Of a DNA stretch of 64,000 nt, positions 60,401 to 64,000 are shown piece by piece. Source of the DNA: Rhizoclosmatium globosum (Eukaryota; Chytridiomycota; Chytridiomycetes; Chytridiales; Chytriomycetaceae); contig MCGO01000177.1 in assembly GCA_002104985.1 (NCBI GenBank), positions 1-64,000 on the forward strand, written 5' to 3'. The first letter of the stretch is position 1. Every line of letters starts with the position of its first letter. The notes under the pieces were generated by a model, which worked only from the letters and a program-made list of their open reading frames with translations, had not been told where the DNA came from and searched no databases. The position numbers were made by a program, and so were the translations under genes.

Positions 60401-61911
60401 AACACGAACGAGACTTCAACCGTGACAACCGCCACTCTGACAGTAGAGACCGCCGCCCTACTACAAACTACTCTACCGGTGGAGAAGACTTGGAAAGACT
60501 TTACACAATGCTTCAACAACACGGCATTGATCGCAAACAACTTAGCTGCTACAAATGTGGAAGAAATGGTCACTTTGCCAAGGAATGCCCCTCCGCTAGT
60601 GACATCGACCATTACTTCAAGAACCAAAAGAAGTTCAAGGAATGGCTCGAAATGACCCAGGAAAAACAGTTAAGCAGTATATCATCGTTATCCCTAGATG
60701 AAGTCACTAATATGACCACCTATTTCAACTCGCAGATAAAGGACGTATCTGGAGAAACGGTATCGCCACCCCAAAACATTGATCTGAATCAACTAATACA
60801 ACTCATTGATAATAGACTCGTCAAACACGCATTTGATATAACAAAACCGAATCAGGCTGCCGAAACTACAAATCCCATAAAAAATGACTCTACTTTTACT
60901 TCTAGTGCACTTGAGAATAAAAAGGATTCAACTCCATTTACTTTTAATATCAATATCAACCAAAACGAATTGAACAATAAAACGACCACTGCACACCAAC
61001 AACCGACGGACAAACCAGACCTGAGCAACTCTGTTCCGAAATCCGCCATAAAAACAGGCACGAAACCGAAACCAAGACGGCGACTCACCGTACTGAATCG
61101 TGTAACAAAATTGGAATACAACGCAGACGTGCAAAAAATCCACAAGAATCGCGCCGTACAACTACCAACCTCAGACGTCAAAAGGAGCGTAAGCAACAGA
61201 CTCACGTCAGACACACGCATGCCGAAGCCGAGCGAACGCATGTACACCGTTGCAAGGATATCTGGATGGGTTCACGGAGTTTTCATCAACCGACTTATGC
61301 AGGACACTGGAAGCAATCACTCGGTCGTAACTATGACATTTTTAGACCAATTAGTTAACCCACCTAAGATAATCAAGCTCGATCGACCAGCATTCAACAG
61401 AGGAGTAACAGGAAAACAAAGAATTATCGGATTCTGTTATATGAGACTACTGCCGGGACAATACACGCCACATACTCTGGGCTTTATGACGCGTTTCACT
61501 GTAGTACAAGATATGCCAGAAGACATAATCATCGGAACACCAGAAATGAAAACTTTGAAAGCGACGATTTCCTTTGAAGACGATATGTTTTACTGGAAGT
61601 CACCAAGTAAACCACACGTCACACTAAAAACACCGCTATATTCTTACGTTGATTACCCTGAATCCCAAACGGAGAAGCTTTCAAACCTCAATAAAAGAAC
61701 GGAGAATATACCACTAACCCTTTGCAATACAACTATCCTCCAACCAAACCACACACACACTGTAAAAGTCCAAGCATCAAAAATTCCGGACACAGAAATC
61801 ACAACGTGTACAATCAACGGGTCCTCCGGCCTCGGCGACAAGTCAGTACATGTAGCATCAACAGTATTCGACTTCAAAGATATCGCAAAAGGCCTGTGCC
61901 ATTACAAATAA
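57466..61911 (+). CDS. retroelement polyprotein: membrane segment, gag with CCHC, aspartic protease
   Basis: 1481 codons without a stop. Residues about 105-125 (LPCLYLFILVFVSFALTPVL) and 470-488 (PLFITITLVLAITSLILIHH) are membrane helices, the second after a signal-like KTLALLLLTTPTTEATS. Gag-like helical sequence follows (LPYLESKTAARWWNDVAEAR; KALPSEHQRTLLELKRGF), then the CCHC knuckle CYKCGRNGHFAKEC (about residue 1027). A retropepsin-like protease has DTGSNHSVV (about 1279) and DIIIGTPEM. Between about 58224 and 58610 another frame looks more protein-like, so the true product may use frameshifting or be several proteins. From 58620 no ATG occurs in frame until near 60030. Ty3/gypsy-type order; pol continues after a frame change at 61880-61900. 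Confidence 0.7.
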   Translation: MNNLPSTPTISPTDMIGNGHRQLPSFKKRPVEPVTPPGPDEFIPLNNESSPEPPAEISDKQDPEARARALKAYHAKITKNRARQKAKNAKILHTTAQSGSGAINRLPCLYLFILVFVSFALTPVLGHGDQTGPHHGPTPTQWEYNNIKCYQTHLDHLDRAAQLNTRLNAAGINAEAHLSKKKKFMALFNTLKSSHIDEMARKEATNLRRAMRQEEYITSAIAYEQRRDEGEMICCFINRMNGLTKSIVQNVAPWLEESSAFQPLLPSTRPTSKSRTVSVCTEQLKLNVSPQSNAKMYTSLSSTPMRSTRLIRSSTTQSATNLTISCPLPAQITQTKLALRVNHQHRLLEPPPQSQETWMSCFLIPSVWMMEVISMTSPTTSNNSLSIQTLIYPKLESDYIIYYPLLLQINFLSQILIWTSTKKEIQNYLNVFSFQKTLALLLLTTPTTEATSNVQENYSRQQWQLQVHNVPLFITITLVLAITSLILIHHKLSLARTTIKLYDRTILVLNNKFATPNEEELQPQTIAVLADTLRLNFPDQFKDFIEDQNQEPTVREVVNEALRLSLKFDDGQVLTVKGFNTFDEAYAFARNRPTDTLLEHQIGIRNAKERLLGAQVIGAFPNSSADTPPPLSATSASSNASVPEDEADSITVPHSAYHTPVGKGVRFSTLPTVTSAPPRVPTTTTIVPPATNIATNQPANPVTSTVQQTQATHIPVPAQLATHVAALQQTAVTAPTPQVVNPAPQPPVVAYQAIGTARPLNEKDVIASITTDLPYLESKTAARWWNDVAEARDTNVGTGLPFISDVAFLNALGRGNIEGDQSAKQFKKDLQRAVSWKDAHARLTYWFLDNKKLREMGAEIDDFKWDSSDPDLEAVNIKSMNKALPSEHQRTLLELKRGFLKNAPSCQAKDDLYDGTEVKVPNRQTITNFEDPVVSLEDIAKALKTSKRHTNTKETDIEAILDQFIAKQKRDQIREQRDQHERDFNRDNRHSDSRDRRPTTNYSTGGEDLERLYTMLQQHGIDRKQLSCYKCGRNGHFAKECPSASDIDHYFKNQKKFKEWLEMTQEKQLSSISSLSLDEVTNMTTYFNSQIKDVSGETVSPPQNIDLNQLIQLIDNRLVKHAFDITKPNQAAETTNPIKNDSTFTSSALENKKDSTPFTFNININQNELNNKTTTAHQQPTDKPDLSNSVPKSAIKTGTKPKPRRRLTVLNRVTKLEYNADVQKIHKNRAVQLPTSDVKRSVSNRLTSDTRMPKPSERMYTVARISGWVHGVFINRLMQDTGSNHSVVTMTFLDQLVNPPKIIKLDRPAFNRGVTGKQRIIGFCYMRLLPGQYTPHTLGFMTRFTVVQDMPEDIIIGTPEMKTLKATISFEDDMFYWKSPSKPHVTLKTPLYSYVDYPESQTEKLSNLNKRTENIPLTLCNTTILQPNHTHTVKVQASKIPDTEITTCTINGSSGLGDKSVHVASTVFDFKDIAKGLCHYK
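58224..58610 (+). CDS. overlapping ORF inside the retroelement polyprotein region
   Basis: 128 codons in the -1 frame relative to the long ORF: MVGRIVSVPTALAFYTSNEQ, IKNSFGLYRTVEIERLTPVE, ending DGSDIYDITNNL. It has normal Asp/Glu/Lys/Tyr content, while the long frame beneath it is Ser/Thr/Pro-rich and looks like a shadow. It probably continues the ~250-codon N-terminal protein (57466-58220) after a frame change, which would make a separate membrane protein that ends at 58610. Could equally be an indel in the consensus. Confidence 0.5.
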   Translation: MVGRIVSVPTALAFYTSNEQIKNSFGLYRTVEIERLTPVERENVYKPILNAYEKYKANQELYNTISDQLDDILSTAGSDYPDQTSTARQSPTQAPGAPAAIPGNLDVMLSDSLSMDDGSDIYDITNNL

Positions 61912-63998
61912 CGTATTTAGGATCAAAACCTCTTACGCTAAGGGTAGGAACAACAGTAGCGTTCCTAACGGACACAGAAGCCGGAGACTTACCAATATTA
62001 GAAGTACCAACGGAGATTTCCGAAGATGACAAGCTTGCACAAGACTTTGCATTGCTAGTGAATGCATACAACCCATCGGATCTTGAATCATTCTATGAGA
62101 AGTTAGGTTCACCAAACCCGACACGACAACCTCTCCCGCACCCACAACAATCACCATTGCAGAATGATATCATAATGGGCGCAGCTATCAACCAAAATTA
62201 TGGAGAAAGTAATTTAGAAGTGATGAAGAATTCTTCGAATTTGTCGACGAAGACGTAGACGAGTCCTATGAATTGTACCTTAACGACAACGAAAGCATTT
62301 CAACAAGAGATGCAACAATAAACGACATATTTAAGAAATCAGAAGAAGATGATATCCTATATTATGACCCTCTTGAGGACCTACCCAAAATGCACCCTTG
62401 GACGCCACGTCGCAAAGGAAAGAAATATAGGAAACCACGCGTAAAACGCGAGCGAGGCACCGCTTTTAAGAATGCAACCTTCTCAAACGAGTTCTATAAG
62501 AAATACACCATGAATACTGAACCGGACGACATCCCCAACTATGGTTGGGAGAGGGACACATCAAAAGAAGATAAAATGGACTATTTCCCTCCAGAAAAGA
62601 ATGTCACTATTGAAGACATTTGGAACCAAATACCCAAAGAACATATTGTACAATTACACGGCGCTGAGGCACTCAGGAAACTACGCTCGATCATAGAAAA
62701 ATGGGCAGATATCTTCAGACCAGGAGTTGTAACAGGTACACAATTTGTTCCCCCACACACTATCCCCTTGAAAGACGGTGCAAACCACCCACACAAACCC
62801 GTACCCAGAAGGAATGGCAAGAGCAGGAAATTATTAGATCACATATTAAGGATATGCTTGAAAACAATGTTATTCGACGCTCTCAATCACAGTATGCAGC
62901 ACCTGTCGTTCTGGCCAAAAAGTCAGACGGTAGTTGGCGCTTCTGTGTTGATTATAGAAAACTAAACGCAATTTCAATCATTGACAAGTACCCTATCCCA
63001 AATATTGCCCTCATTTTGAGAAACTGGCTGGACACGCATATTTCAGTTCAGTAGACTTACTGAGTGGATTCTGGCAAGTACCCATCGCAGAAGAAGACAG
63101 ACACAAGACAGCTTTTGTAAGCTCTGCCGGACTTTACGAATGGAATTGTATGCCATTTGGTTTGGTAAATTCACCAAGTACGTTCCAACGAATGATAGAT
63201 CTTGTCCTTGCTGGACTCAAGTGGGTACATTGCCTTGTTTATATAGACGACGTTGTAATCTACAGCGAGGATTTAGACTCCCACTTTGAATACTTAGATA
63301 TGGTCTTTGGACGTTTCCACGAATTCAATCTAAAAGTCAAACCCAAGAAATGCAACTTACTATTCACGTCTTTACCTTTCCTAGGCCATGTCATCTCAAA
63401 AGAAGGACTCAGAAAAGATCCAAGAAAATGGCAGCTCTTGAGAACTGGCCACGCCCCAAAAACGTCAAAGACCTACAAAGATTCATTGGTTTCACCTCAT
63501 AATTCAGACGTTTCCTCCGTAATTTCTCTGAAACTGCTAAACCACTTTATGAATTACTTAGAACAGACCACCCTTTCATTTGGTCAGAGGAACGCGAGAA
63601 AGCGTTTCAATCCTAAGAAACCAATTACGCAACGACCAACTCCTGTTGAACCAGATAAAGACTCACATCTCCTTATTGAATGTGACGCATCAGGAACCTC
63701 AATTGGAGCTGCATTGTACACGTATGACCCAAGAATGTCCGCGACAGAAAACCTGTTGCATTTATTTCTCGAACACTGACCAGTGTAGAGCAAAGATATA
63801 GCAATACGGACAGAGAAGGCCTTGCTGTTGTATGGAGTGTTGACACTTTGCTGGTTATCTTATAAATAACCTGTCCGAATAGAGACGGACCATATTGCCC
63901 TTCTACCACTTTTCAAAAATGGTGAACTAACTGGAAGATTTGCACGATGGTGTTACGCACTTCAAGACTATGATATCACACTTGTCCACGTAGCTGGA
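61880..63998 (+). mobile_element. Ty3/gypsy pol: reverse transcriptase and RNase H (frameshifted, runs off edge)
   Basis: Follows the protease in several frames. A linker continues from 61880 in a shifted frame (GSKPLTLRVGTTVAFLTD). An acidic stretch follows (62270-62700), then RT motifs: SQYAAPVVLAKKSDGSWRFC (62890), VDYRKLNAISIIDKYPIPNI, FSSVDLLSGFWQVPIAEEDR (63040), MPFGLVNSPSTFQRMIDLVL, YIDDVVIYSEDLDSHFEY (catalytic YIDD at about 63240), LPFLGHVISKEGLRKDP. The RNase H start LIECDASGTSIGAALYTYDP (63675) and LVHVAGT at the edge follow. At least six frame changes, so this copy as sequenced cannot make Pol. Integrase and 3' LTR must lie to the right. Confidence 0.85.
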
Positions 63999-64000
63999 AC

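Noticed and set aside
1..64000. tRNA genes
   Set aside because: No B-box-like GGTTCGANTCC with a matching A box and acceptor stem was found; isolated GGTTCGAA matches (for example near 43176) lie in introns or coding sequence.

Overview
The window is nuclear DNA of a eukaryote with a compact genome: most genes have short GT-AG introns (about 45-75 nt), intergenic gaps are small, and the genes include VDAC, LSM5, ALG9, the PP1 inhibitor YPI1/PPP1R11, a PP2C phosphatase, a ZCCHC9-like zinc-knuckle protein, a two-HMG-box mitochondrial nucleoid protein and two mitochondrial SSB proteins. Plant-style LRRs behind F-box-like heads, a MATA-type HMG box, GPI-like Ser/Thr-rich surface proteins and a Ty3/gypsy element make an early-diverging fungus (most likely a chytrid) the best guess. 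This is inferred from gene content only.

Layout. 1-7.3 kb: a degraded ORF, a broken copy of a surface glycoprotein gene, a broken helical-repeat gene, a CDP-alcohol phosphotransferase, and the first J-like/glycine-zipper gene with a truncated tandem partner. 7.6-21.6 kb: a secreted phospholipase A2-like gene, two intact tandem surface glycoprotein genes, and a cluster of five DUF4097/'Toastrack'-like membrane-anchored genes. One of these five reads continuously out of a nucleotide-sugar-transporter-like gene. A tubby/LURP-like gene closes the cluster. 21.7-25.8 kb: two more J-like/glycine-zipper genes, glycoprotein gene fragments and a soluble Toastrack-like protein. 25.9-52.8 kb: mostly housekeeping genes, a small group of mitochondrial-DNA-maintenance genes (41.2-43.5 kb), a tandem pair of multi-pass membrane proteins, a second soluble Toastrack-like gene and two badly frameshifted genes. 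53.0-64 kb: a histone H2A gene cut off after about 25 codons, an LTR/leader-like region, two small zinc-binding ORFs, and a long gag-protease-RT-RNase H region that runs off the right edge.

Three lineage-specific families stand out: (1) the Toastrack-like beta-repeat proteins (seven copies); (2) the eight-cysteine glycoproteins (two intact genes, one broken gene and at least three fragments) with conserved upstream DNA; (3) a J-like domain without HPD joined to glycine-zipper segments (three genes and a fragment). Two glycoprotein fragments 12 kb apart carry the same 52-bp sequence at their breakpoints.

Many conserved genes here show single-base frameshifts, several at homopolymers. Some 'pseudogenes' may therefore be consensus errors in the assembly, and calls of gene death are cautious.
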